A stretch of DNA of 64,000 bases from an uncultured Bacteroidales bacterium (GTDB taxonomy: Bacteria > Bacteroidota > Bacteroidia > Bacteroidales > Bacteroidaceae). The notes under the pieces were generated by a model. It made no database searches. It was not told the origin of the DNA and saw nothing but the letters and a program-made list of their open reading frames with translations. The position numbers were made by a program, and so were the translations under genes. Below are positions 14,036 through 24,100 of this stretch, in pieces. Location of the stretch: the NCBI GenBank assembly GCA_902800925.1, contig CADCGD010000008.1, forward strand, positions 1-64,000. The letters are read 5' to 3'. Within the stretch, counting starts at the first letter, position 1. Every line of letters starts with the position of its first letter.

Positions 14036-14066
14036 CAAAGATACAAAATTTTTAAGCGAAATGCAA
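14036..14066 (-). promoter_or_regulatory. Promoter firing into the nested inverted repeat
   Basis: Reverse-strand TTG (14064-14066), exactly 20 nt, TATCTTTG (14036-14043). A consensus promoter here means that the palindromic element is probably transcribed from about 14029. Confidence 0.75.
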
Positions 14067-14115
14067 GTCTTTCCTACATTATTTCATTCAGGGTGCTTCC
14101 GACGTCATCTATGAC

Positions 14116-14159
14116 TCGTTCCGATGATACTTTACTCCCCTAAAGTATCATCGGAACGA
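14116..14159. repeat. Perfect 19-bp hairpin
   Basis: TCGTTCCGATGATACTTTA (14116-14134) is perfectly inverted at 14141-14159 around the loop CTCCCC. No T-run follows, so it is not an ordinary terminator. The right arm's word CATCGGAACG is repeated again about 10 bp later. Confidence 0.9.
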
Positions 14160-14510
14160 CCGCAAAACGCCATCGGAACGGGTGCAAGGAACGTCAGGAA
14201 CGACCCTAAGGTGACTACGCCCCAACTCCGATGCAACTCCGACCTAACTCCAATGCAACTCCCACTGTTTTTCGAAAAATGCATCATTTTCCCCCAATTA
14301 CTTAAAAATTTAACTTTCCCCTAGGAGCCGTCGATCTAAACCTTCCTAAGTTCCCAGATTCCTTAGACTTAATATTCTACCCTATCTGCGGAGGTTATTT
14401 ATTCTAAGGAACCAAGGAATCAAGGAAAAATAATTCCTAAATTCTCACACCTAAAGGTATGAGTGTGGTCTTGCAATCCCAGATTCCTTAGACCAAGAAA
14501 TTTCTCGCAG
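14160..14510. repeat. Gene-free word-repeat stretch
   Basis: This interval has GGAACG words, then a series of 'aactcc.atgcaactcc' words (14222-14262), then CCCAGATTCCTTAGAC at 14353-14368 and again at 14478-14493. No credible reading frame or RNA was found between the nested repeat and the next promoter at 14518. Confidence 0.6.
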
Positions 14511-14517
14511 CTTTTTC

Positions 14518-14548
14518 TTGGTGGTATTAAGAAAAAGCACTAAATTTG
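14518..14548 (+). promoter_or_regulatory. Promoter of the exported protein gene
   Basis: TTG (14518-14520), 20 nt, TAAATTTG (14541-14548); the gene starts at 14589. Confidence 0.85.
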
Positions 14549-14588
14549 CACCGTAGATTTAACTCAATCATAAAATAGAAAGCAACAT

Positions 14589-15173
14589 ATGAAAAGACAA
14601 CTATTCGCACTGGTGGCCATGATGCTGATTGGCTGTACCACTACCGTATGGGGACAGACGGATCTGTCTGGACGGACGTATTACCACCCTAACATCATGG
14701 CCGACAAGCTGAACGAGGCTACGAAAGACATAAACAAGGAGGAGCTGAGACAGAAAGGCATTGCCAAGGCAGAGAAAAAGAAAGGCCGGAAGCTGACGGC
14801 TGCAGAAAAGGCCGAGATAGACAAGAAACTCGAGAAAACCATCAAAACCATCGAAGCCATGAAGAAAGGTGTGACGACTGCCATCACTGTGGAGTTCAAG
14901 GACAAGAAGAACATGGTGCTGAAGGCTGACATCAAAGTCAGCGACGAGGCCATGAAGGCTGCTGGCATCGGCTGGCTGAAACGCAAAGCTATGAAAGCGG
15001 CACTGGCCGTAGCCCCATCATCAGAGAAAGGCACCTATGTGGTGAAGGGCCAACAAGTCATCATGACTGATAGCAACGGAGAAAAGGACACCCTGATGCT
15101 GAGTCAGGACGGTCAGTACCTGAGCGGCAAGATGGACAAAGATACCCCTTTCAAGCTAAAGAGGAAAAAATAG
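14589..15173 (+). CDS. Exported protein of unknown function (possible lipoprotein)
   Basis: The 194-aa protein has an N-terminal export signal (MKRQLFALVAMMLIGCTTTV). LIGC could be a lipobox, while WGQ just after could be a signal peptidase I site. Residues 45-95 are lysine- and glutamate-rich and probably helical (AEKKKGRKLTAAEKAEIDKK). The C-terminal part reads like a small beta domain (GTYVVKGQQVIMTD, LMLSQDGQYLSGKM). It is monocistronic, with its own promoter and terminator. Function unknown. Confidence 0.75.
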   Translation: MKRQLFALVAMMLIGCTTTVWGQTDLSGRTYYHPNIMADKLNEATKDINKEELRQKGIAKAEKKKGRKLTAAEKAEIDKKLEKTIKTIEAMKKGVTTAITVEFKDKKNMVLKADIKVSDEAMKAAGIGWLKRKAMKAALAVAPSSEKGTYVVKGQQVIMTDSNGEKDTLMLSQDGQYLSGKMDKDTPFKLKRKK

Positions 15174-15225
15174 AGCAATACGTGACAGTCATCACGCATA
15201 GCGACTGGTACTATCGTTGTACCTA

Positions 15226-15256
15226 ATCCCTCGACGAAATGCGGGGGATTTTTTTG
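15226..15256 (+). terminator. Intrinsic terminator after 15173
   Basis: ATCCCTCG (15226-15233) pairs with CGGGGGAT (15242-15249), followed by seven T. Confidence 0.85.
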
Positions 15257-15307
15257 GACAAACGAAAAAAAATCAAAGATTTTTGTGTGATAATTAAGAA
15301 ATATTTG

Positions 15308-15315
15308 TAACTTTG
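15308..15315 (+). promoter_or_regulatory. -7 element of the RND efflux operon
   Basis: TAACTTTG with an upstream TTG about 22 nt away; it lies 66 nt before the adaptor start. No repressor gene is adjacent. Confidence 0.65.
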
Positions 15316-15381
15316 TACCCGTATTTATTCCGTAAAAGTAACCAAAGACAAAATTTAACAACAACTAAAACATAAAACATC

Positions 15382-16509
15382 ATGAAAAAAAATGGGATGG
15401 TATGGGCTGTGATGCTCGGCATGGGGGCGATAATTACCTCGTGCGGAGTAGACATGCCAAAGGAGACACAGTCGTCGTATGAAACTATGACAGTGGAGAA
15501 ATCGAGTATCGAACTCCCTTACAAGTTCAGTGCCAGGATGAAAGGCCAGAACGACGTTACTGTAACGCCACAGGTAAGTGGACAATTGGTAAAAATCTGC
15601 GTTTCTGAGGGTCAGCAGGTGAAACAGGGGCAGACGCTCTTCGTCATCGACTCCCGCAACGCCCAATTGGAATTGGAGGCTGCCGAGGCTAACCTGCAGG
15701 CAGCTCTGGCTCAAGAGAACTCAGCCAAACTGGAGTATGAATCGAACAAGAACCTGTATGAGAAGAAAATCGTGAGCAGCTATATGCTGAACAACTCAGA
15801 GAACTCCTACAAGCAGGCCCAGGCTGCCGTGGCCCAGGCCCGTGCGTCGGTGAACCGTGCCAAGGTGAACCTCGGCTTCTGCACCATCACGGCTTCCGTC
15901 TCAGGTATTATCGGCGAGATTCCCGTGCGTGCCGGTGACCAGGTTTCTCCTGCTACGCAGTTGACCATGCTGAGCGGCAATACGACGATGTACGCCGAGA
16001 TTTCAGTAACGGAGAACATTATCGAGTCGATGGTGAAGGAAGGCATGAAGGCTGCCGATGTGGAAAAATATATCAGTAAACTGCCCGATGCCACGTTTAT
16101 CATGAAGAGCGGTACGGAGTATCCCCATAAAGGTCGTGTCGCCAGTCTGACGGGTGTCGTGAATGCCGCCACCGGTTCGCTGACCGCTAAGGTGTCGTTC
16201 CCCAATCCCGACGGTCATCTGTACTCCGGTATTCAGGGTACGGTGGTGATGAACTTTGCCGAGGATGGCGTGATTGTCATTCCGCAAAATGCCGTGATAC
16301 GCCTTCAGGACAAGTCACAGGTTTACAAGGTAAAGGCCGATAGTACCGCTACCGCCGTCGACGTGACGACAGAAGATACTGGTAACGGTAAGGACTTCAT
16401 CATCACCAGCGGCTTGAATCCGGGTGACCAGATTGTGACCAATGGTGCCAACAATGTAACGGAAGGACAGAAGGTACTTTTCCCGGAAGAACCGAAAAGT
16501 GAAAAGTGA
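15382..16509 (+). CDS. RND efflux periplasmic adaptor (AcrA/MexA type)
   Basis: The 375-aa lipoprotein (lipobox ITSC in MLGMGAIITSC) bridges the inner-membrane pump and the outer-membrane channel. It has the lipoyl halves VTPQVSGQLVKICVSEGQQV and CTITASVSGIIGEIPVRAGD, with a coiled-coil hairpin between them (LEAAEANLQAALAQ to AQARASVNRAK), and then beta-barrel and membrane-proximal domains. It is the first gene of a three-gene operon. Its last four codons and stop lie in a heptamer array (16494-16521). Confidence 0.93.
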   Translation: MKKNGMVWAVMLGMGAIITSCGVDMPKETQSSYETMTVEKSSIELPYKFSARMKGQNDVTVTPQVSGQLVKICVSEGQQVKQGQTLFVIDSRNAQLELEAAEANLQAALAQENSAKLEYESNKNLYEKKIVSSYMLNNSENSYKQAQAAVAQARASVNRAKVNLGFCTITASVSGIIGEIPVRAGDQVSPATQLTMLSGNTTMYAEISVTENIIESMVKEGMKAADVEKYISKLPDATFIMKSGTEYPHKGRVASLTGVVNAATGSLTAKVSFPNPDGHLYSGIQGTVVMNFAEDGVIVIPQNAVIRLQDKSQVYKVKADSTATAVDVTTEDTGNGKDFIITSGLNPGDQIVTNGANNVTEGQKVLFPEEPKSEK

Positions 16510-16521
16510 AGAGTGAAGAAT
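16494..16521. repeat. Heptamer array GAAAAGT x4 (adaptor-pump junction)
   Basis: Units GAAAAGT, GAAAAGT, GAAGAGT, GAAGAAT span the end of the adaptor gene and the 28-nt gap before the pump gene. Confidence 0.8.
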
Positions 16522-16537
16522 TTGTTGCTGCAACAAT

Positions 16538-19500
16538 ATGAAGAACAATATTTTCATCAATAAATACGTGATGGCATGTGCCATCTCGATTGTGATAGCG
16601 TTGGTGGGCTACATCTCGATGAGCACGCTGGCAGTGGAGCAATACCCGGATATCGCACCACCTACGGTATCGGTTAGCACCAGCTACTCTGGTGCTGACG
16701 AGAACACCGTGATGAAGTCGGTCATCCAGCCGCTCGAAGAGGCCATCAACGGTGTGTCAGACATGACCTACATGACCTCAAAGGCCTCATCGAACGGTGA
16801 CGTTGAGATTAGTGTATATTTCAAGCAGGGTGTCGATCCTGACATGGCAGCAGTGAACGTGCAGAACCGCGTTACTCGTGCACAAGCCCTGCTCCCTGCC
16901 GACGTGAACAAGATTGGTGTATCCGTACAGAAACGACAGAACAACATCCTGCAGATCTTCGCTGTGAAGAGTTCCGACGGCAAGTATGATGAAGACTTCG
17001 TGTCTAACTACGTTGATATCAACGTCAAGCCGCGTCTGATGCGTATCACCGGTGTGGGTAACGTGCTGAGTCTAGGTAACACTTACGCCCTGCGCATCTG
17101 GCTGAAGCCTGACGTGATGGCACAATATGGCCTGACACCTAACGAGGTCTTCGCCGCCATCGGCGGACAGAGTTTCGTGTCGGCTATGGGTTCGCTGGGC
17201 GAGCAGTCGGAGAACTCCTACCAGTACAGCATGCAGTACAAGGGTACGCTGAAAAGCGTTGAAGAGTTCAACGACATCGTGCTACGCACCAGTGGCGGCG
17301 GCATGCTACACCTGAGCGATGTGGCCGAAGTGAAGATTGGTGCCATGAGTTACAACTTCACGTCGAACATTCAAGACCGTCCGGGTGCTATGTTCATGGT
17401 CTTCCAGGCTCCAGGTGCCAATGCTACCGAGGTGAATGCCCGCATCAACAAGACGTTTGAGGAGCTGAAGGCCAACATGCCTGCCGGTCTGGAGTTTATA
17501 ACTTTGATGACCAGCGACGACTTCCTCTTTGCCGCCATCCATAACGTGGTGGAGACGCTTATCATCGCCATCATCCTCGTAGTGCTTGTGGTGTTCTTCT
17601 TCCTGCAAAACTTCAAGGCCACCATCATCCCCTCTATCTCGATTATCGTTTCTCTACTGGGCACCTTTGCCATCGTCTCGCTGGCAGGTTTCTCGCTTAA
17701 CATCCTGACGCTGTTTGCACTGGTGCTGGCCATCGGTACAGTGGTGGACGATGCCATTGTGGTGGTCGAGGCTGTTATGGCGAAAATGGAGAGCGGTATC
17801 AGCGATGCCCGCGAAGCTACCCGCCAGGCCATGAGCGAGGTGTCGGTAGCCGTGGTATCGTGTACCTTAGTATTTATGGCCGTGTTCATCCCCGTGACCT
17901 TTATGCCCGGCACGTCTGGCACGTTCTTCACCCAGTTCGGTGTCACGATTGCCTCTTCTGTTGGTTTGTCGTGCGTGTCGGCCCTCACGCTCTGTCCTGC
18001 CCTTTGCGCCATTATGATGAGAATGAAGGAAGGCAAGCAGGAAGGCAAGGGTTTGACCTACTACACCAAGAAGGCCTATACCGTCAGTTATAATGCCATC
18101 TACAACAAATACAGCAAAAGCGTTCAGAAGTTCATCAAACGTCCTATCTTGGCATGGAGTTTCTTGGCTGTGGCTGCCGTACTGCTGATGTTCTTCATGA
18201 AGAGCCTGCCTTCAGGTCTCGTGCCACAGGAGGACCAGGGTGTGTTCCTTGCCGAACTTCGTGCACCGGAAGGCACCACACTGAAGCAGACCCGTGAGAT
18301 GGTGAAACAAGTGGAGGCGAAGGTAAAGAATATTCCCGAGTTAGAGAGTTTTTCCGTATGCTGCGGTTACGGTATGTTCTCTGGTGCCGGTTCCAACTTT
18401 GCCACCCTCATCGTCCGTCTGAAGAACTGGGAGGATCGTCCGGGCATGAACCATCTGTTGACCCTCGTCATGTACCGCTTCTACTTTGACTGTCAGGACA
18501 TCAAGAATGTGCAGGTGCTGCCTTTTGAGTTGCCTCAGATACCTGGCTATGGTACGAGTAACAGTGTGAGCCTTGTGGTGGAAGACCCCACCGACGGCAA
18601 CCTGTCTGAGTTTGCCAAGCAGACCGAGCACTTCTTAGCCAAATTGTCCGAGCGTCCGGAGATAGCCTCCGCCATGTCCACCTACTCTGAGCGCTTCCCG
18701 AAATATCAGGTCGACATCGATCCTGTCCAGTGCGACCGTGCCGGCGTATCGGCTGCTGAAGTACTTAATACGTTAGGTACTTTCTGCGGTGGTGCATACA
18801 TCGGTAACTTCAACCAGTTTGGTAAGGTCTACCGCATCATGGCTGCTGCGTCGCCCGAATATCGTCTCGACCCGCAGTCGCTGAACAATATCTTCGTACA
18901 GGTGAGGGGCGGCAAGATGGCACCCATCTCCGAGTTCGTCTCACTGAAGCAAATTGTTGGTCCGGCCAACATCGAGCACTTCAACCTGTTCCAGAGCATC
19001 ACTTGCTATATCTCTCCAGGAAGCGGCTATACCGAGGGCGACGCCCACAAAGTCATCGCCGAGGTATTCAAGGAGGAGATGCCTGCTACGGCCACCTATG
19101 AATATAGCGGTATGTCGCGCGAGTTGGAGGAGGCTTCCGGCTCTAATGCCACCGCAATCATCTACATCATCTGTGCCATCCTGATTTATCTCATCCTTGC
19201 CTCTCTGTACAACTCGTGGTTCACTCCGTGGGCCGTGCTGTTCAGTGTACCATTCGGACTGATGGGCGCCTTTATCTTCGCTTACCTTGGTTATACGCAA
19301 GGTATACCAGGCATGGACAATAACATCTATCTGCAGACGGGTGTCATCATGTTGATTGGTCTGTTGGCTAAGACGGCCATCCTGATTACGGAGTTCGCTT
19401 CAGAGCGTCGTGCCCAGGGCATGGGTATTGCCGAGGCTGCCTTTGAGGCTTGCAAGGAGCGTCTGCGCCCCATTCTGATGACAGTGGCTACGATGATCAT

Positions 19501-19714
19501 AGGTATGATACCGCTCGTCATTGAGGGTGGTGCCGGTGCCAATGGTAACCGTGCCCTCGCCCTTGGTGTCATCGGCGGTATGAGCGTCGGCACGCTGGCC
19601 CTGCTCTTCGTCGTACCGGCCTTCTTCATCGTGTTCCAGAAACTGCACGAAAGGTTCCAGGGCAAACAAGTGGTAGAAGAAGTTAAAGAAGTTAGTGAAG
19701 TTAAAGAATCATGA
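16538..19714 (+). CDS. RND multidrug efflux pump, HAE1 family (AcrB/MexB type)
   Basis: The 1058-aa inner-membrane pump has the expected architecture: TM1 at the N-terminus, a large periplasmic porter loop, TM2-6, a second loop and TM8-12. The proton-relay aspartates are present in IGTVVDDAIVVVEAV (about residues 404-405), and the relay lysine in GLLAKTAILITEFASER (about 944). It exports hydrophobic compounds using proton flux. The stop overlaps the next start (ATGA). The last codons use GAAGTTAAA 9-mers (19679-19705). Confidence 0.95.
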   Translation: MKNNIFINKYVMACAISIVIALVGYISMSTLAVEQYPDIAPPTVSVSTSYSGADENTVMKSVIQPLEEAINGVSDMTYMTSKASSNGDVEISVYFKQGVDPDMAAVNVQNRVTRAQALLPADVNKIGVSVQKRQNNILQIFAVKSSDGKYDEDFVSNYVDINVKPRLMRITGVGNVLSLGNTYALRIWLKPDVMAQYGLTPNEVFAAIGGQSFVSAMGSLGEQSENSYQYSMQYKGTLKSVEEFNDIVLRTSGGGMLHLSDVAEVKIGAMSYNFTSNIQDRPGAMFMVFQAPGANATEVNARINKTFEELKANMPAGLEFITLMTSDDFLFAAIHNVVETLIIAIILVVLVVFFFLQNFKATIIPSISIIVSLLGTFAIVSLAGFSLNILTLFALVLAIGTVVDDAIVVVEAVMAKMESGISDAREATRQAMSEVSVAVVSCTLVFMAVFIPVTFMPGTSGTFFTQFGVTIASSVGLSCVSALTLCPALCAIMMRMKEGKQEGKGLTYYTKKAYTVSYNAIYNKYSKSVQKFIKRPILAWSFLAVAAVLLMFFMKSLPSGLVPQEDQGVFLAELRAPEGTTLKQTREMVKQVEAKVKNIPELESFSVCCGYGMFSGAGSNFATLIVRLKNWEDRPGMNHLLTLVMYRFYFDCQDIKNVQVLPFELPQIPGYGTSNSVSLVVEDPTDGNLSEFAKQTEHFLAKLSERPEIASAMSTYSERFPKYQVDIDPVQCDRAGVSAAEVLNTLGTFCGGAYIGNFNQFGKVYRIMAAASPEYRLDPQSLNNIFVQVRGGKMAPISEFVSLKQIVGPANIEHFNLFQSITCYISPGSGYTEGDAHKVIAEVFKEEMPATATYEYSGMSRELEEASGSNATAIIYIICAILIYLILASLYNSWFTPWAVLFSVPFGLMGAFIFAYLGYTQGIPGMDNNIYLQTGVIMLIGLLAKTAILITEFASERRAQGMGIAEAAFEACKERLRPILMTVATMIIGMIPLVIEGGAGANGNRALALGVIGGMSVGTLALLFVVPAFFIVFQKLHERFQGKQVVEEVKEVSEVKES
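19679..19705. repeat. 9-mer array GAAGTTAAA x3 in the pump C-terminus
   Basis: GAAGTTAAA, GAAGTTAGT, GAAGTTAAA encode the EVKEVSEVK tail. The reverse complement of this unit (TTTAACTTC) forms the array at 55378-55413. Confidence 0.7.
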
Positions 19715-21117
19715 AAAGACTTAGCAACATATTCCTCGCCGCAGCTATTGGTTTCATGCTGACAGGCTGCGGGTTATACAATAAATATGAGAACAAGGTG
19801 GAAGCGCCTGCCGAGGTGTTCGGCCAGGTGGCTGGTACCGCTGGCGACACGTCGCTAGCTCAGATGTCGTGGCGCGAGTTCTTCACCGACCCCCTGTTGC
19901 AGCAGCTCATCGAGCAGGTGCTGGCCAACAACACCGACCTGAACGCCGCCCGCATCGCCGTGGAGAAGAGCGAAGTATCGCTGAAGGCCGCCAAGCTGGC
20001 CTACCTGCCGTCGCTCTACCTCGCACCGCAGGGTACGCTGGCCAGCTTCGACAAGAGCGATTTCTCGAAGACCTACACGCTGCCCTTGCAGCTGTCGATG
20101 GATGTCGATGTGTTCGGCTCCATCACCAGCAAGAAGCGCGCAGCCAAGGCTGTCCTGCTCCAGGCCCAGTTGGGCGAGGAGGCCACGCGCTCCAACCTCA
20201 TCAGTGCCGTCGTACAGCAGTATTACTTACTCCTGTTGCTCGACCGCCAGATGGACATCCTCACGCAGACCGACAGCCTCTGGAACGCCTCGTTGGAGAC
20301 CCAGAAGGCACTCTATGAGAACGGCAAGGCTTACTCTACCGCTGTCAACCAGCTGGAGTCGTCCTACCTGAGCGTGAAGACACAGATTGTCGACACCCGC
20401 CGCAGCATCCGCTCCACAGAGAATGCGCTCTGCAAACTGCTCGGCGTCACACCGCAGCCCATCGCCCGCAGCCACTGGGCCACTGCTGCCGACTACCACA
20501 CATCGACGGCCAACCAGCGTATGTTCGATAACCAGTACCTGCGCCTCGGCGTCCCCGCCCAGATGCTTGAGCAACGCCCCGACATCCGCATGGCCAATGC
20601 CGCCATGGAGGAGGCCTTCTATAATACGCAGACAGCCCGCGCCGCCTTCTTCCCTACCATCACGCTGACGGCACAGGGCGGATGGACGAACTCTGCCGGT
20701 AGCATGGTCATCGACCCCGGCAAGACGTTCCTCAACATCGTCGGCTCGCTCACGCAGCCCATCTTCGCCCGGGGTAAGATCAGGGCCAACTACAAGATTA
20801 ACCGCTTGACCGAGGAGAACCTGCAGAAGAAGTACGTACAGACGGTCATCGACGCCGGCAACCAGGTGAACGAGGCAATGGCCGACTGCGAGGCAGCCCG
20901 CGAGAAGCACGACTACTACCACCGCCAGGTGGAGGTGCTCCACGAGGCATACATCGGCACCCACGAACTGATGGACAATGGCAAGGCCAGCTACCTCGAA
21001 GTGCTCACCGCCCAGGAGAACCTCCTCAGCGCTCAGCTCAGCGAGGCCTCCAATTTGTACAAAGGTGCCCAGGCTATCATCGCCCTATACATTGCCCTCG
21101 GTGGTGGCACGAAGTAA
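19711..21117 (+). CDS. Outer-membrane efflux channel (TolC/OprM, NodT-type lipoprotein)
   Basis: The 468-aa lipoprotein (lipobox LTGC in FMLTGCGLYNKYENK) has two internal OEP repeats, including the paired ANAAMEEAFYNTQTARAAFF and YLEVLTAQENLLSAQL regions. It forms the outer-membrane duct for the pump encoded just upstream, whose stop it overlaps. Local GC content is visibly higher than in flanking genes, as in the rest of the operon. No terminator of note follows before the next gene. Confidence 0.93.
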   Translation: MKRLSNIFLAAAIGFMLTGCGLYNKYENKVEAPAEVFGQVAGTAGDTSLAQMSWREFFTDPLLQQLIEQVLANNTDLNAARIAVEKSEVSLKAAKLAYLPSLYLAPQGTLASFDKSDFSKTYTLPLQLSMDVDVFGSITSKKRAAKAVLLQAQLGEEATRSNLISAVVQQYYLLLLLDRQMDILTQTDSLWNASLETQKALYENGKAYSTAVNQLESSYLSVKTQIVDTRRSIRSTENALCKLLGVTPQPIARSHWATAADYHTSTANQRMFDNQYLRLGVPAQMLEQRPDIRMANAAMEEAFYNTQTARAAFFPTITLTAQGGWTNSAGSMVIDPGKTFLNIVGSLTQPIFARGKIRANYKINRLTEENLQKKYVQTVIDAGNQVNEAMADCEAAREKHDYYHRQVEVLHEAYIGTHELMDNGKASYLEVLTAQENLLSAQLSEASNLYKGAQAIIALYIALGGGTK

Positions 21118-21175
21118 CGGGCAGGAACAAATGCATCTTATATATAATATGGTATAATACAAATCAATAACTATT

Positions 21176-24100
21176 ATGAAAAAGAACCTATTGAAACCAA
21201 TGCTGCTGGCTTTCGCTCTTTTGACGGGAGCTGTCAGCGCATGGGCCGACGGCGGTGAGGTCTGGATCAAGACCCTGCCCAAAGACCTGCAGAACAACGA
21301 CCAGGTAGTCATCGTTGACCTGACGAAGAAGTTGGCCGTGATTAACAATCCCGACGAAGGGTCTGCACCCCCTGCAGCATCCATCAAGCTGAACGACCGC
21401 CTCGACCGTATTGCCGAGGATGCCGTGGGCGACACCGTGAAATGGACGGTTGAGGTGCAGGGCAGCGGCGACAACCGCACGTACAAGTTCAAGACCGGCA
21501 AAAAATACCTCACCGTTATCAACAAGGATAACGGTCTGTCCGTGGGTGGTGACGGCGAAAAGAGCTTTAAGACCGTCCAAGACGATGGCAACAAGCGTGC
21601 TCAATTCTTCTACACCGTGGTCAAGGACACCACCCGCATCATGGGTATGTACTCCATGATGTCCATCTCCAACAACTGGCGTACTAAGATGTCCATCGAC
21701 GACCAGATCAAGGGCACGGTGACCGCCATCTTCCGCAAGTCGGACCCCACCAAGAACGACGTGGTGCTCTCCTTCCTCAATGCCAACAACGAGGAGGACT
21801 ACAACTATGAGACCGACCTGAAGAACGGTGCCAACAACTTCGTGGCTCCTACGCTGACGGGGCTGCCCTCAGGTGCTACGGCCCAGTACTTCTCTACCAA
21901 TGAGAAGGTAGCCAAGGTCGATGCTTCGACGGGCAAAATCACCTTGCGGCGCCGTGGTACAACCGACATCACCGTGGTCTATCAGGGCGACAGCAAGAAC
22001 AACTACGCGCTGGCCACCTACACCCTGCGTGTGGACGACGGTAACGACACCTCTGGCACCAGCGACTATCCCTTCACTGTGGGTGAGGCCATCCAGTATG
22101 CCAAGGACGGCAATGGCTCCGTGGGCTACAACTACTTCGTGAAGGGTATCATCTGCAAGGTTGAATCCAGCAACTACGGTGCCGCAGGTGGTGTTTCCAT
22201 CCCTGGCCTGACCGACAGCAGCGTGGAAGGTACGCTCACCTACTGGATCTCCGATAGCGGTGTGATGAAAGACTCGCTGAAGGTGTCCACTGGTCGCGGC
22301 CTCAACTGGGGCGACCTTACCGCTGACAGCATCTCTGTGGGCGACGAGGTGCTCGTGGTTGGTCCTATGAGCTATTCCGCTAGCAGCTCGATGATGAGCT
22401 TTGGCAGCAACAAGGATTCCGTGGCTGTCATCGATGCCGACAACTGTATGCAGACACTTGTTCGTAAGCTGGTGGTTGCCGATACGAAGCTCTACCTCGG
22501 TACCCACCGCGACGGCACTGAGCTCTACAGCATTGAGGGCGCCATCCCTGGCAAACTAGGCGACCCGACCATCGAGGTGAAGGACACCACCGTAGCCAGG
22601 GTCAACAGCGACGGCTGGCTCGTCACAGAGGCCACCGGCAAGACCAAGGTCACCCTCAGCGTACCTGTCACCGTAGCCGAAGGTACCTACACCATGAGTC
22701 GCTCATTCAGTCTGAAGGTCACCACGACCGATGCTGAAGAGGGACACTTCGTACTCGTAGAAGATGCCTCGACGCTACAGGCTGGTGACTCACTGCTCAT
22801 CGTGGCTACTATGAAGGACAAGAGCTACGTCATCTCGACCGAAGATGGGAAGATGAGTGGCAAGGAAGCCGTTGAGGTGCGCATCGGTGAGAACGGCACC
22901 ATCGACGAGGTGCCCGATGACGTCACTGCCATCACCCTGCGCGGTGAGGCTGGCAAGTGGAACCTCAGCACCAGCGCCATCAGCTACTTCTATACCAGCG
23001 CGAAGAAACCCGGTGCCAGCAGCTTCAGCATCCCAGGTATGGGAGAAGGTACAGGCACTGGAACAGGAACTGGTGAGGGCACTGGTACGGGTACTGGCAC
23101 TGGCAGCGGAGGCGGCACGGGCGGCTTTGACTTGGAAAGCCTCTTCGGCGGCGGTGACACCAACAAGCTGCGCCACGACACCATTCCCGGCACGCCTGGC
23201 GACAGCGCTCAGGTGAAGATTGCCATCGACAAAGACGCCTTCGCCACCATCACCTTCCGTGGCGACAGCATCCTGCGCTATACCGAAGAGATGGACCTCG
23301 CCGGTATGCTCGGCAGCTTCGGCGGCTCTGGTGAAGGCGGCAGCTCATCGAGCATCGACCCCAGCGTCTTGGAGGGTCTCGACATCTCCATGCCTGCCTT
23401 CGAGGTATTCCACCCCGACACCGTTCCTGGCACGCTTCCTAAGCTCTACCGCTTTGAGCGTTACGACGGACTACAGACCTTCGACTACTATGTGGCCGAG
23501 TATGATGAGAGTGAAGGCACGCTCACCTTCAAGGGCACCAACACCGCCCCTGACGAAGTGACGACATGGGATGCCACCAATACCGGTGATAAGCCAGCTT
23601 GGTACAATTACGCTAAGCAAATCAAACACGCGGTTATCGACGAGACGTTTGCTGCTGCGCGACCCACTAGTTGCGCAAGATGGTTCTATGACACAACAGA
23701 GATGTTAAGCAGCGTCAGTGGGTTGAAACACCTCAATACCAGTGAGGTGACCACCATGCGTGGTATGTTCTACAGAGCTGGTGATAGACTCTGGGGTGTT
23801 AGCACACTCGACTTAAGCACGTTCAACACCTCGAAGGTGACAGACATGGGGTATATGTTTGAAGGATCATCAGTATCTACCATCTATGTGGGCATCGGCT
23901 GGGACGTCAGCAATGTGACGAATAGTAAAGATATGTTCTGGGCGTGCTCTCGACTCAGGGGACAATACGGAGCAGGAATTTATTATAACAATATTGTTGA
24001 TCAAACACGCGCCAACTTCGACAAGGAGGACGGCTTGCTTTGCTTCAGCGGACTCATCATCAAGGACGACGAGGACAACAGCGAAGCGCTGGAACAGTAC

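Noticed and set aside
15113..15364. 83-aa minus-strand frame between the exported gene and the efflux operon
   Set aside because: It reads antisense through a terminator and a promoter; no support.
20102..20964. Long antisense and out-of-frame readings in the efflux channel gene
   Set aside because: They follow from the high GC third positions of the real gene.
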